A stretch of 64,000 bases of DNA from Dickeya aquatica (GTDB taxonomy: Bacteria > Pseudomonadota > Gammaproteobacteria > Enterobacterales > Enterobacteriaceae), in the NCBI RefSeq assembly GCF_900095885.1, contig NZ_LT615367.1:2790001-2854000 (forward strand), in the 5' to 3' direction. Below the pieces are notes generated by a model. It was not told where the DNA came from and searched no databases. It saw only the letters and a list, made by a program, of their open reading frames with translations. Both the position numbers and the translations under genes were made by a program. Positions 41,078 through 50,621 of this stretch are shown piece by piece; position 1 is the stretch's first letter, and each line of letters starts with the position of its first letter.

Positions 41078-41110
41078 ATCAAGCCCTGACCACTGCCGTC
41101 AGGGCTTGAT
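41078..41110. terminator. Inverted repeat between convergent yegD and nat
   Basis: A perfect 13-bp stem ATCAAGCCCTGAC / GTCAGGGCTTGAT with a 7-nt loop. It overlaps the last codons and stop of the acetyltransferase gene. Position between convergent genes suggests a bidirectional terminator, although no long T-run follows. Confidence 0.6.
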
Positions 41111-41935
41111 AGCGCCGCAAGCTTCATTGACTTCAAACTGGCTAAACCAGCCTCGGCTGTCATACTCATCGCCCAGCACAATGCCGAAATGCTGATATAA
41201 GCCCGCCAGATAATCCCGGTGACAAGTCAGATACTGCTCTGTTTTCTGCCCTTGCTGAGTCATTATCAGGCGGTTGCCTGATAACGTCACCCGCCCTTGT
41301 GCGGTGGCAAGGGTACACAGCGATTTACGGGTAAACGGCGCGTCCGGTGAGGTTTGGTGGTAATGCGCCATCGCAGTGAACTCGTCAAGCTGTCGTGCCT
41401 GAGGCGTAAAGCGGTACATTGGCTGCCAGGACGCGCCCGCAGGGCGTTGCAGCAACAGGTATTCGCCGTCAGTGGCGGGGGCAACCCGGTAGCTGGCAAA
41501 CGCTTCATGTGATACCTCACCCGATAGCGGCACCGGGATACAAAACGCATCGCCAAAACTGATATCGGCAATCACCGGCCCTTGAGGCAGCGCGACTTGC
41601 AAGAACAGGTGATCATACGGCGGGCCATAGTGGCCATCATCATTCCATACCTGCCCGGCCAGGATCTGCACCTCAAAGCCCAGCGCCTGGAGTAACAGGT
41701 AAAAACCGTAATTCAGCTCATAGCAAAAGCCGCCGCGTCGCGCCTCAATCACCTTATGAAGGATCGCGGTTTTATCAAGATGAATCGGTTTACCAAACAC
41801 CACGTCCAGATTCTCAAAAGGGACATGGGTTAAATGGGCAAGATGGAGTGTACGGAGTTGTACCGCGGGGTCATCAGGCAGCGAACGAATACCGATTCGC
41901 TGCAAATAGCGTTGCACTTCTGTCTGTTCCAGCAT
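41099..41935 (-). CDS. Arylamine N-acetyltransferase
   Basis: A 278-residue NAT-family enzyme (counted from ATG 41935). The Cys-His-Asp triad is visible: RRGGFCYELN with Cys 71, YDHLFLQV with His 109, and IADISFGD with Asp 124. The spacing matches the family (Cys69-His107-Asp122 in known NATs). It transfers acetyl from acetyl-CoA to arylamines, hydrazines or related amines; E. coli NhoA is the likely counterpart. GGGAAGAG lies just before ATG 41935; a 10-codon upstream extension is rejected. The stop falls inside the inverted repeat at 41078-41110. Confidence 0.9.
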   Translation of the reverse strand: MLEQTEVQRYLQRIGIRSLPDDPAVQLRTLHLAHLTHVPFENLDVVFGKPIHLDKTAILHKVIEARRGGFCYELNYGFYLLLQALGFEVQILAGQVWNDDGHYGPPYDHLFLQVALPQGPVIADISFGDAFCIPVPLSGEVSHEAFASYRVAPATDGEYLLLQRPAGASWQPMYRFTPQARQLDEFTAMAHYHQTSPDAPFTRKSLCTLATAQGRVTLSGNRLIMTQQGQKTEQYLTCHRDYLAGLYQHFGIVLGDEYDSRGWFSQFEVNEACGAIKP

Positions 41936-42083
41936 AACTCTTCCCGGTGCCTGAAAAACTTCCAATGTGCCATTGATAATACCCGTTCAAATGCTGTTGA
42001 TAAACGGTGGCGTGTCATCAGGCAACCTGGAAAACGACATAAATCACTACATAGCGAATACTATAAAGAAACTTTTAACGACG

Positions 42084-44471
42084 TTATGCCCTCACTGGCT
42101 CCGGCAAGCGATAGTGCGCCGTGCATTCGCCATGAATGTAGAGCGCCCGGTGTTCGCTGTCAGGAAGCTGCACACGCAGTGCCTGCCACGCTGGCCGGAA
42201 GGCTCCCTCTACCCGGAACGTGATATCAATACGCTGCGCGCTGTAATCAATATCCCAATACAGCCATAATCCTTGCCCGTCGCGCCAGCGGTGGCTGACA
42301 CCATCATCGTCAAACACCATGCCGTGGCTGCGGCCGTTGCCTTTTAACGGGAAGAGCTGCAAGGTGCGCTGGTCATCCTGCTCCGGGCTGACAAAATCCA
42401 GACGTGACGAAAGTGGCAGCATCGCACCGGCTCTGACCAGCAACGGCAACCGCTCGAGCGGAGCCGCCAGCGTGATGGTTTGCCCGGCGCTGAACCACTC
42501 GCCCTGGTAAAAATCATACCAGCCCTCGGTATTATCAGGCAGATAGACCTCCCGCTCACGGGCTCCCTGCGTCACCACACTGGCCACCAGCACATCGCGC
42601 CCGAGCATAAAGTCATCGTTTTCCTCAAACGTCTTCGGGTCATGCTCATGGTCAAGGAAGGTTGGGCGCAACAGTGGTTCATCCTCCGCATGTGCCCGCC
42701 ATAATAGGGTGTAGAAATACGGCAACAGCCGATAACGCAACTGGATAGCGTCACGGATAATCGGCGTAAACGCCGGGTACATCCAGGGTTCATTGACCGT
42801 CGCATCATCATTCCACGAGTGAATGGTAAAACGCGGGTGCATCACACCATTTTGAACCCAGCGCACGAACAGTTCAGCCTCCGGCTTGTCACCGGCAAAG
42901 CCACCGACATCATGCCCGATGTTATATAGCCCCGACAGGCTCATGCCGACGCCCATCCGGGTGTTGTAGCGCAAGGTTTGCCAGCTGGTACGGTTATCAC
43001 CACTCCAGGTTTGCACATACCGTTGCATGCCTGCACTGCCCGAGCGGGAAATGAGATAGGGCCGCAATTGCGGTGCAAAGCGCTGTTGTGCCTCCATTGA
43101 GGCCCGCATCATCAACAACGGCATTAACGGGCGAATGTGCTTGATAGCCATCGGCTGGCCAAAACCATGACAGCGCGCCTCGCCATCCCAGATCTCAAAC
43201 TCGTTATTATCATTCCAGGTTGAGTCGATGCCTTTTTCCAGCAACTGCCCGGTGACATTTTGCTGCCACCACGCCACCGTGTCCGGGTTGGTAAAATCCA
43301 GATGAGAGCCTTCATCATCCCAAAAGCTTGAGCGTTCCGGGTTATCCGATTCAGAGTCGCGCACGAACAGGCCCTGTGCCGCCACTTCCTGATAACGCGG
43401 GTGGTCTTGCAGCAGGCAGGGCTTGATATTCGCCGCCAGATGCAACCCGGCATCATGGAATGCGCGAGTCATCTGCTCAGGCTGCGGCACCTTGTCATAG
43501 TTCCAGTTAAAGACGTAGCGCTTGTTGCCAATCGAGGTGTAACCGGAGGAAAGCTGAAACGAATCACAGGCAATGCCATGCTGCTTGCATAAAGAGATAA
43601 AGCCTAATAACTGCTGCTGGGCATCTGGCGCATCCGTGTAGTGCATGGTCGAACCGCTGTAACCGAGGCTCCATTTTGGGCCAAAGCAGGTTTTTCCGGT
43701 GAGCCGGACAAACGCTTTAGTCACATCCAGCACCGCCGGGCCAAACAACATGTAGTAATCCAGATCGCCTGCGTGCGCCTGATAGCGCCGGTAAGCCGGG
43801 TGATAGTTATCAATTTCGTTGCCCAAATCCAGCCAGGTCACGCTGAGGTTGTCGTAAAACACACCATAGCTCGCGCCCGGTTGCTGAATAATGGTAAACG
43901 GCAGGTGCTTGTAGAGCGGGTCGGTGGTTTGCGCGTTGTAACCCATCGCATCCAGATTGCGGAATTCGAAACGACGCCCGGCACGGTTTAAATCGCCGGC
44001 TTTTTCTCCCAGCCCGTAGCAGCGTTCCTCAGACGAGCGCCGCTGATAATGCGCGATGCCATCACCGTGCATATTCAGTAAATAGGCTCCGGTCGGGCGA
44101 TCGCAGGCCAGCGGCTGCCACTCTCCCTGAGCATCACAATATTCCCACTCCAGCCATAATGGCTGATGTACGTTAACCCGCATGGCTCCACTGGTTATCA
44201 GCAGAGTCTCACCCTGCCAGTCCAGTTGGTAGCCCGGCAAGGGAAACCCGGCGCTACTGTCGCGCTCACGCCCCTGCCACGGCACATCCTGTTCGGGTTG
44301 TGGCGTAATACTCCAGGTGCGGTTTACGTGCAGTTGACCGTGCTGGCGGATAAGTACACGCATCACGCCCGGAGCCAGCACATACACCACAACGTGGTGT
44401 GCGTTATCGACCCGGAGTTCTACCCGATCAGCGGCCTGATGGTGCAATACCCAGTGTTTTAATGTCTTCAT
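42084..44471 (-). CDS. Glycoside hydrolase family 31 enzyme
   Basis: A 795-residue GH31 protein, no signal peptide, so cytoplasmic. The catalytic barrel has the nucleophile region STWNDNNEFE (Asp 421) and the acid/base WSGDN (Asp 492), with the characteristic NIGHDVGGF. Flanking beta-sandwich domains are at the N- and C-termini. GH31 members cleave alpha-glucosidic or alpha-xylosidic bonds; I cannot fix the substrate. It lies 27 bp downstream of an anion-type MFS transporter on the same strand, with a divergent LacI-family regulator upstream, so the locus is probably an uptake-and-cleavage module for an alpha-linked oligosaccharide or glycoside. Confidence 0.9.
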   Translation of the reverse strand: MKTLKHWVLHHQAADRVELRVDNAHHVVVYVLAPGVMRVLIRQHGQLHVNRTWSITPQPEQDVPWQGRERDSSAGFPLPGYQLDWQGETLLITSGAMRVNVHQPLWLEWEYCDAQGEWQPLACDRPTGAYLLNMHGDGIAHYQRRSSEERCYGLGEKAGDLNRAGRRFEFRNLDAMGYNAQTTDPLYKHLPFTIIQQPGASYGVFYDNLSVTWLDLGNEIDNYHPAYRRYQAHAGDLDYYMLFGPAVLDVTKAFVRLTGKTCFGPKWSLGYSGSTMHYTDAPDAQQQLLGFISLCKQHGIACDSFQLSSGYTSIGNKRYVFNWNYDKVPQPEQMTRAFHDAGLHLAANIKPCLLQDHPRYQEVAAQGLFVRDSESDNPERSSFWDDEGSHLDFTNPDTVAWWQQNVTGQLLEKGIDSTWNDNNEFEIWDGEARCHGFGQPMAIKHIRPLMPLLMMRASMEAQQRFAPQLRPYLISRSGSAGMQRYVQTWSGDNRTSWQTLRYNTRMGVGMSLSGLYNIGHDVGGFAGDKPEAELFVRWVQNGVMHPRFTIHSWNDDATVNEPWMYPAFTPIIRDAIQLRYRLLPYFYTLLWRAHAEDEPLLRPTFLDHEHDPKTFEENDDFMLGRDVLVASVVTQGAREREVYLPDNTEGWYDFYQGEWFSAGQTITLAAPLERLPLLVRAGAMLPLSSRLDFVSPEQDDQRTLQLFPLKGNGRSHGMVFDDDGVSHRWRDGQGLWLYWDIDYSAQRIDITFRVEGAFRPAWQALRVQLPDSEHRALYIHGECTAHYRLPEPVRA

Positions 44472-44498
44472 ACTGTATTCATCCGTAATAAAAAAGGG

Positions 44499-45797
44499 TC
44501 AACGGGTGCGCTGGCGGCGCTCGGCAATAAACGCAATCAGAAACACTGCGCCAAACAGGTCAAAGAATCCCATGGCAACAAACAAGGGATTAAACCCGAT
44601 TTTGTCTGCCGTCATGCCAATGACCAGCGAGAACAAAAAGCTGGCAATCCATGCGCTGGCACCGCGCATCCCGTTGACGGTCGCCATCTGGCCTTTATCA
44701 AATGAGTCCACCACGACGGCGCTTAACATGCAGGAGATGATTTGATGGCCGAAGCCGCCAATTGAGATCAGCACAATCGCCAGATAAGGATTGTGCGTCA
44801 GGCTGACCAGCGTCAGTGACAACATCAAAAACGCCCCCGTCACCGAACTGCCTACCACCGAATTAATGCGCGAACACCCAAACAGCCGGGCGTAAAGACG
44901 GGTCAGATAACCGCTGGCAATGCTGCCAAAGTCAGCCGCCAGAAACGGTAGCCAGGCAAACATGGCAATATGTTTTAAATCCATGCCACGCTCGTTTGCC
45001 AAATACAGTGGCACCCAGAAACTCAACATGGCCCAGGCGGGTTCTGCCATAAACGCCGGAATCGCAATGCCGTAGAAGCGGCGGTTTTTGAGTACCCCCT
45101 TCAGCGCAGTAAGAAATGGCTGCCTTACCGGCACCGGCTCATTATCCTGACAAATAAACGCGCGCTCTTCCTCGCTCAGCGCCGGGTGTTTATCCGGGTC
45201 ATGGTAGAACAGCCACCACAGCACCACCCATAACATCGCCAGCACCCCGGCGAACAAAAACGCACCCTGCCAGCCAAAAATGGAATGAGCGGCCACGATA
45301 ATGGGGGGAGCCAGCATCGCACCGATAGAAAACCCCACCCCGGCCCAGCCTGCTGCAATCGGCCGCTCTTTGCGGGGAAACCATTCGCCGATAGTCTTGG
45401 CATTTGCCGGTGTTGCCGCTGCCTCCGCGCCCCCCATCATGAAACGCAAAATGGCCAGATGAACCCAGCTCGCGGCCCCGGCATGTAACAAACACATCAG
45501 CGCCCAGATAATGGCGCAGAACATAAAACCCAGTTTTAAACCAATAACATCAATCAGCCAGCCACATAACGGCTGAAAAAAGGTGTAAGCCAGTTGAAAT
45601 GCCCCGACAATCCACGAATATTGTTCGGTGGTAATGTGAAGTTCTGTTTTTAATTCAGGAGCCAGAATACCCAGTGAATTGCGGGTGATGTAATTCACCG
45701 TCACACCAAACAGAAATAACGCCAATATCCACCAGCGTAATGACTTGATGTGTATTTTCTTCTTAACAGCGGGAGAGGAATTAACGTCGAGACTCAT
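44499..45797 (-). CDS. MFS transporter, anion:cation symporter type
   Basis: A 432-residue protein with about twelve membrane segments. The N-terminus RWWILALFLFGVTVNYITRNSLGILAPELK and GGAEAAATPANAKTIGEWFP are typical of the ExuT/GudP branch, which imports sugar acids with protons or sodium. The first gene of a two-gene unit with the GH31 enzyme (27-bp spacing). Its promoter region now ends at an IS element about 200 bp upstream. Confidence 0.88.
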   Translation of the reverse strand: MSLDVNSSPAVKKKIHIKSLRWWILALFLFGVTVNYITRNSLGILAPELKTELHITTEQYSWIVGAFQLAYTFFQPLCGWLIDVIGLKLGFMFCAIIWALMCLLHAGAASWVHLAILRFMMGGAEAAATPANAKTIGEWFPRKERPIAAGWAGVGFSIGAMLAPPIIVAAHSIFGWQGAFLFAGVLAMLWVVLWWLFYHDPDKHPALSEEERAFICQDNEPVPVRQPFLTALKGVLKNRRFYGIAIPAFMAEPAWAMLSFWVPLYLANERGMDLKHIAMFAWLPFLAADFGSIASGYLTRLYARLFGCSRINSVVGSSVTGAFLMLSLTLVSLTHNPYLAIVLISIGGFGHQIISCMLSAVVVDSFDKGQMATVNGMRGASAWIASFLFSLVIGMTADKIGFNPLFVAMGFFDLFGAVFLIAFIAERRQRTR

Positions 45798-45980
45798 GGC
45801 TATCTCCTTGCAGCAGATAACGGTGAAACCCTAAGGGGCGTCACCATCCTGATGTTCTAATTTTCATAGGGTTATGAATCATTTTTATCGTGTCATGGTG
45901 TTCGTTTCCGTCGTGATTCGCCGGAATATCGCCACCAATCCAGCCTAGGAAAATTGAAAAGCCGGAGATACTCACTTTTT

Positions 45981-45994
45981 TGCAACTTTTTTCA
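45981..45994. promoter_or_regulatory. Operator-like site left of the IS
   Basis: TGCAACTTTTTTCA, 12/14 identical to TGAAAATTTTTTCA at 46984-46997 on the other side of the IS. Possible half of a paired operator for the LacI-type regulator; inference only. Confidence 0.35.
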
Positions 45995-46000
45995 TGCTAG

Positions 46001-46920
46001 GGTGTGTCCCGTAACTGTTTTTTGTACAATCAGGGACATGATTTTGCCACAAAAAGTACTTCAATTTGGCTCGTTACGATTTTCCCGATGATGCATGGGC
46101 GCTGATTTCTCCCATGCTGCCGCCTGAAAGAGGCTCTTCCAGAGGCGGCCGTCCTTACTTTGCTCACCGGCATGTCATGAATGGCATATTTTGGGTGCTT
46201 TGCTCCGGCGCACCGTGGCGGGATTTACCTGAGCGTTATGGTCAATGGAAAACGATTTACAACCGCTTTAACCGGTGGTCTAAAGCCGGAGTAATAAACA
46301 GTATTTTCAATAAATTACTCCAGATTCTGGATGAGGGCGCACTGATTGACTGGGATGTTATCGCGCTGGATGGCAGTAACGTTCGCGCCCTGAAAGCGGC
46401 CGCTGGTGCGAAAAAAAACATCCCGATGAACACGAGGACCATGGGCTGGGTCGCTCACGCGGCGGCTTTGGCACCAAAATCCATCTGGCGACAGATGGCA
46501 CAGGATTACCGCTAAGTTTTTGCCTGAGCGGTGGACAGGCCCACGAAAGCCGGTATGCGGAAACGTTGCTTAACCGCGTCGGGATTATCCGAAGAAGTGG
46601 GCATCTGAAATCGCGTCCGAAAGCGGTACTGGCGGATAAGGGTTACTCAAGTAACAGCCTCCGCATTCATTTGAAAATAAAGGGAATAAAAGTGGTAATT
46701 CCGTTTAAATCGAATGAGAAAGCCAGTCAGGACAGACGTCGGCCCCTCGACAGAGGCCTGTACAAAAAACGCAATGTCGTGGAGCGCTGCTTTGCGATAC
46801 TCAAAGAAAATCGTCGTATCGCTACACGCTCGGAAAAAACAGCCAGAAACTACCTGAGTATGCTAAAGCTGGGGGCGATCAGGTTATTTTTGAAGCGGTT
46901 GTTAAGTTAAGGGACACAGC
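46001..46920 (+). mobile_element. IS5-family insertion sequence, 920 bp
   Basis: Flanked by a direct repeat CTAG (45997-46000 and 46921-46924), the target duplication. Terminal inverted repeats GGTGTGTCCCGTAACT (46001-46016) and, in reverse complement at 46905-46920, GCTGTGTCCCTTAACT match 14/16. One transposase is encoded across two phases. Length, frame structure and the CTAG target fit the IS5 family; I cannot name the member. It lies between the MFS/GH31 unit and the LacI-family regulator. All parts look intact, so it may still be active. Confidence 0.93.
46066..46910 (+). CDS. IS5-family transposase (frameshift-fused)
   Basis: About 281 residues when read through a -1 frameshift. The first phase runs from TTG 46066 (ARYDFPDDAWALISPMLP) and stops at 46515; the second carries HPDEHEDHGLGRSRGG onward to 46910. 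The junction is the eight-A run 46411-46418, where A AAA AAC (46413-46419) is a canonical slippery heptamer in the zero frame. The DDE triad would be in VIALDGSNVRA, LADKGYSS and NVVERCFAILKENRR. No ATG precedes the zero frame, so TTG is taken. The family is known to use such programmed shifts. Confidence 0.88.
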
Positions 46921-46935
46921 CTAGTGTCAAAACAG

Positions 46936-46970
46936 GCCGATTTATCGCCGCCATCACGCGATAAATCGGC
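46936..46970. repeat. 13-bp inverted repeat upstream of the LacI-family gene
   Basis: GCCGATTTATCGC (46936-46948) and GCGATAAATCGGC (46958-46970) are perfect complements with a 9-nt loop. It sits between the IS and the regulator start, in the likely leader or operator region. No T-run follows. Confidence 0.6.
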
Positions 46971-46983
46971 ATTGTGATGGCTA

Positions 46984-46997
46984 TGAAAATTTTTTCA
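46984..46997. promoter_or_regulatory. Operator-like palindrome before the LacI-family gene
   Basis: TGAAAATTTTTTCA, a palindrome of TGAAAA and TTTTCA around TT, 26 bp before the regulator start codon. It resembles LacI-type operators though without the usual central CG. It has a near twin at 45981. Confidence 0.4.
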
Positions 46998-47023
46998 CGC
47001 GCCAAATTGAACGGGATCACAAA

Positions 47024-48109
47024 ATGAAGAAAAACCTCAGAATTCATGATATCGCCATGCAAACCGGTTTTTCCGTCAGTACAGTTTCCCGTGTATTGGC
47101 AGGCAAATCCAACACCAGCGATACCGCCCGCACCCGTATTCTGAGTGCCGCACGGCAATATGGTGTGATGGATAATCTGGCCACAGGCCGGATGTTGCTA
47201 AATAGCCTGACCGTGTTCGCCCCTGAACGCGCCTTTAACCGGCGGACAGACATTTTCTATCACAACGTGCTGGAGGGCATTCTTGATGCGCTGAAGCCGC
47301 ACGACGTGCGGTTGCGTTACTGCGGGCTTGCGGAAAACAACAGTGATGTGGCGCTGTTTCTGGAGAAAATGTCAGCGGATGATACCGAAGGCGCAATCCT
47401 GATTGGCATTGATGACCCCTATATTCATACGCTGGCCGCCGAGCTGGGCAAGCCCTGCATACTGATTAATTGCCTCGACCATAAAATGCGCCTGTCCGGC
47501 GTCTCTCCGGCTCATCAGCTGATTGGTGAGTTTGCCGCTAACTACCTGATAGAACAGGGGCATCGTCAGTTACTGACGCTGTTATGCCTGCGGCGTTATA
47601 CCATGGAGTGGCGGCTGGCTGGGGTGCGCGAGGCCTATCAGCAACACAATCTGCCCTTTAGCGAAGCGTTTAACTTGCTCACCCCCGGTGGTTTTGGTGC
47701 GGAACAAGCCCGGTATGCCGTCAGTGATTTTCTGTCGCACTGCCCGCCGGATAAACGCCCAACCGCAATTCTGGCCGGCGGCGATTTTATGGCCTCAGGC
47801 GCGATTGAAGCCCTGCGCCAGGCTGGGTGGCGAGTGCCACACGATATTTCTGTCATGAGTATGGACGGTGAAAATCTGGCGGCAATACACGATATTCCGC
47901 TCACCTCGGTGTTGGTTCCTCGTGAGGAACTGGGGCGCGAAGCAGTGCGATTGTTACAGTCTCAGTTGATGCAGCCCGGCAGAAGTGCCGGTCATATGCT
48001 GCTTAACGGCACGCTGGTCATTCGGGATTCGGTAAAACGCATTCGTCCAAGCCCGCGCCACGCCACCGTGCAAGACACCGATTTGTATGACACCACAGAG
48101 CGCGGATAG
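47024..48109 (+). CDS. LacI-family transcriptional regulator
   Basis: A 361-residue regulator. The N-terminal helix-turn-helix (RIHDIAMQTGFSVSTVSRVLAG, residues about 6-27, given in part) is followed by the hinge and a periplasmic-binding-type sensor domain with ILAGGDFMASGAIEALRQ and MSMDGENLAAIHDIPLTSV, the typical dimer/effector core. The C-terminal 25 residues extend beyond most relatives. It is divergent from the MFS/GH31 unit, so it probably controls that unit in response to a glycoside; the IS now lies between them. Confidence 0.88.
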   Translation: MKKNLRIHDIAMQTGFSVSTVSRVLAGKSNTSDTARTRILSAARQYGVMDNLATGRMLLNSLTVFAPERAFNRRTDIFYHNVLEGILDALKPHDVRLRYCGLAENNSDVALFLEKMSADDTEGAILIGIDDPYIHTLAAELGKPCILINCLDHKMRLSGVSPAHQLIGEFAANYLIEQGHRQLLTLLCLRRYTMEWRLAGVREAYQQHNLPFSEAFNLLTPGGFGAEQARYAVSDFLSHCPPDKRPTAILAGGDFMASGAIEALRQAGWRVPHDISVMSMDGENLAAIHDIPLTSVLVPREELGREAVRLLQSQLMQPGRSAGHMLLNGTLVIRDSVKRIRPSPRHATVQDTDLYDTTERG

Positions 48110-48165
48110 CGGCCTGCAAGCAGACAGCGTGCCGCAGGCCTGTTACTCACCATAAGCAGATAGTA

Positions 48166-48708
48166 TTACTGGCGAGCAGCATTAAGAATTAACTGACCAT
48201 TGCTATCAATGGGAATACGGGTGCCGGGATCGCTATCCATACGGATTTTCCCTTCACGATCGCCAATTTTGTAGCTGACGTCGTAACCCAGCACCTTCTG
48301 TGACTTGTCATAAACGGTCTGGCAGCGCGGTTGCGTCGCGCGATAAGTATCACTCTCTTGCATGCTGCCCTGAACCTGATTACCGGCGTAACCACCGGCC
48401 AGCGCCCCCGCCACCGTTGCCACATCTCGCCCATGGCCACCGCCAATTTGATGCCCCAGCACGCCGCCCGCCACCGCGCCCAGCAGCGATCCGGCCAGCC
48501 GGTTTTCATCCTGCACCGGTTGACGGTGCGTGACCGTCACATTGTGGCATTCCTGACGCGGCATTTTGACGGTTTCTTTGATAGGGGTTGCTGTCAGTAC
48601 CTGTGCGAACTGCGGCCTGGAGGCAAACACATCCAGACTGGCTATCGCAGCAACACCCAATGCTGACGCCATGCCGATCCCCACACCCGCTAGCATTGAT
48701 TTGTTCAC
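48166..48708 (-). CDS. ycfJ: Glycine-zipper envelope protein YcfJ
   Basis: A 180-residue protein close to E. coli YcfJ (179). An N-terminal hydrophobic segment is followed by the glycine-zipper region GSLLGAVAGGVLGHQIGGG and a repeat-like GALAGGYAGN, then a C-terminal soluble part. Function is unknown; it is envelope-associated by prediction. The start is GTG 48708 with AGGAGG six bases away; an ATG-initiated extension upstream would run into this Shine-Dalgarno. It is separated from ndh by a 460-bp spacer and converges with the LacI-family gene. Confidence 0.88.
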   Translation of the reverse strand: MNKSMLAGVGIGMASALGVAAIASLDVFASRPQFAQVLTATPIKETVKMPRQECHNVTVTHRQPVQDENRLAGSLLGAVAGGVLGHQIGGGHGRDVATVAGALAGGYAGNQVQGSMQESDTYRATQPRCQTVYDKSQKVLGYDVSYKIGDREGKIRMDSDPGTRIPIDSNGQLILNAARQ

Positions 48709-49175
48709 AGGAAACCTCCTGAATAAATAATCACGCATTTTTTATCGCCGCCCACCTGCTGATACAGGGTAGCGCGATAGTCTTCCCCACCAGAGTCATG
48801 CGATAGCTGATGAACCGGCATACCCCATCACCTGATACCGTGAAGTCTGCCTAATCACTCAAAAGGGCTCAATCAGATTCCTCCCCCAAAGCCGTTCTTT
48901 TGCTGACAAACGCACCACCTTTGAGAATTCTCTGACCGGAACTTTTTAATCAGAACATTACGCTTAATAAGCTATATTTTACGAAATTTAAAATTGACGG
49001 CTTTTTATTTATGGCGAGATGCACCCGTCTGAGCAACATCCGCCGGGCATAAGCCCAGCGGAGATGCATGACAGCGATGCTTTTTAAAGCGGAAAATCAG
49101 CCGGTGTGGCGCACTGATTGCTCATTAATGATGAGCGATACCATTTTCGTGCGAACTATCACATTAAGAAAAAGA
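48709..49175. other. ycfJ/ndh spacer
   Basis: A 467-bp stretch with no supportable gene. It holds the ycfJ promoter, a hairpin at about 49039-49062 (TCCGC-GGGC paired with GCCC-GCGGA) without a T-run and the AT-rich segment 48940-49010. A 63-codon frame at 49068 has no sign of coding. Confidence 0.45.
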
Positions 49176-50483
49176 TTAGTGCAGTTTAAGCCGAGGGCGG
49201 ATCACCCGGTTAATACTGCCAACCAGCATCATCAGGCCGGTTTTGATGTAGCCATGTAACGCTATCTGGTGCATGCGATACAGCGAGATATACACAAAGC
49301 GCGCAATACGCCCTTCCACCATCACCGAGCCACGCATCAGGTTGCCCATCAGGCTGCCAACGGTACTGAATTTAGACAGTGACACCAGTGACCCGTGGTC
49401 TTTATACACGTAGGGCTTGAGTGGCTGATTATTGAGCAGCGCCAGAATATTGCTGTAACAGCGCGATGCCATCTGGTGTGCGGCCTGAGCGCGCGGCGGA
49501 ACAAAGCCCCCACCCGGCTGCGGGCACGACGCACAGTCACCTATCGCGAAAATCGCCGGGTCACGCGTTGTCTGCAACGTCGGTTCGACCACCAACTGAT
49601 TGATACGGTTGGTTTCCAGCCCGGCAATCTCTTTCATTGCATCAGCCGCTTTGATACCGGCAGCCCACACCATCAGGTCAGCATCGATAAACTCACCATC
49701 CTTGGTATTCAGCCCGCCGGGGGCAGCACTCGTCACCATGGTTTTCGTCAACACCCTGACGCCGAGATTGGTCAGCTCATGGTGCGCAGCCGCAGAAATA
49801 CGCGGTGGCAGGGCCGGGAGAATACGTTCACCAGCTTCCACCAGTGTGACATTCAGTGCCTGGTTACTCAGCCCGTCAAAACCGTAGCTGTGCAACTGCT
49901 TAACCGCGTTATGGAGCTCGGCGGATAACTCCACCCCGGTCGCGCCACCACCGACAATGGCGATATTCACTTTCTCTTTCTCGCCCTGCGAGGCGGAGAA
50001 TTTCAGGAACAGGTTGAGCATTTCATTGTGGAAGCGGCGCGCCTGTTTCGGGTTATCAAGGAAAATGCAGTGATCTTTGACACCCGGTGTGCCGAAATCA
50101 TTCGATGTGCTGCCTAGCGCAACCACCAGAATGTCGTAGGCAAGCGAGCGGGCGGCGACCAGCAACTCACCCTGCTCATCACGGATTTCCGCCAGCTGGA
50201 TGGTCTGCTGTTCACGGTCAATATCGGTCAGCATCCCCAACTGGAAATTAAAATGATGATTACGCGCATGAGCCAGATAGCTCAACGCATCCATGTCATC
50301 ATCCAGTGAACCGGTTGCCACCTCGTGCAGCAGCGGCTTCCACAGGTGGCTATGGTTACGATCCACCAGCGTGATGTCTGCTTTCTTTTTACGGCCAAGT
50401 TTATGCCCCAGACTGGTTGCCAGTTCCAGCCCACCGGCACCGCCGCCGACAATCACGATTTTCTTGGTTGGCAATGATGTCAA
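49176..50483 (-). CDS. ndh: NADH dehydrogenase II
   Basis: A 435-residue non-proton-pumping NADH:quinone oxidoreductase (E. coli 434). The FAD-binding [10 protein letters not shown] (residues about 13-22) and the NADH-binding [17 protein letters not shown] (about 174-190) Rossmann motifs are intact, and the C-terminal amphipathic region that anchors it to the membrane is present. ATG 50483 begins [14 protein letters not shown]. An FNR-type box lies 140 bp upstream, fitting anaerobic repression. Confidence 0.97.
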   Translation of the reverse strand: MTSLPTKKIVIVGGGAGGLELATSLGHKLGRKKKADITLVDRNHSHLWKPLLHEVATGSLDDDMDALSYLAHARNHHFNFQLGMLTDIDREQQTIQLAEIRDEQGELLVAARSLAYDILVVALGSTSNDFGTPGVKDHCIFLDNPKQARRFHNEMLNLFLKFSASQGEKEKVNIAIVGGGATGVELSAELHNAVKQLHSYGFDGLSNQALNVTLVEAGERILPALPPRISAAAHHELTNLGVRVLTKTMVTSAAPGGLNTKDGEFIDADLMVWAAGIKAADAMKEIAGLETNRINQLVVEPTLQTTRDPAIFAIGDCASCPQPGGGFVPPRAQAAHQMASRCYSNILALLNNQPLKPYVYKDHGSLVSLSKFSTVGSLMGNLMRGSVMVEGRIARFVYISLYRMHQIALHGYIKTGLMMLVGSINRVIRPRLKLH

Positions 50484-50621
50484 AATGACCCCCTGAAATT
50501 TTGTGAACCAATAGTTAATAAAGGGTAAAAAATAATATCCTTATATTACATAAGGTTATGAAAACAAAGAGTGGATATCTGCCATGAGAATACCATGCAA
50601 GGTCATTTGGTCATACCAAAT

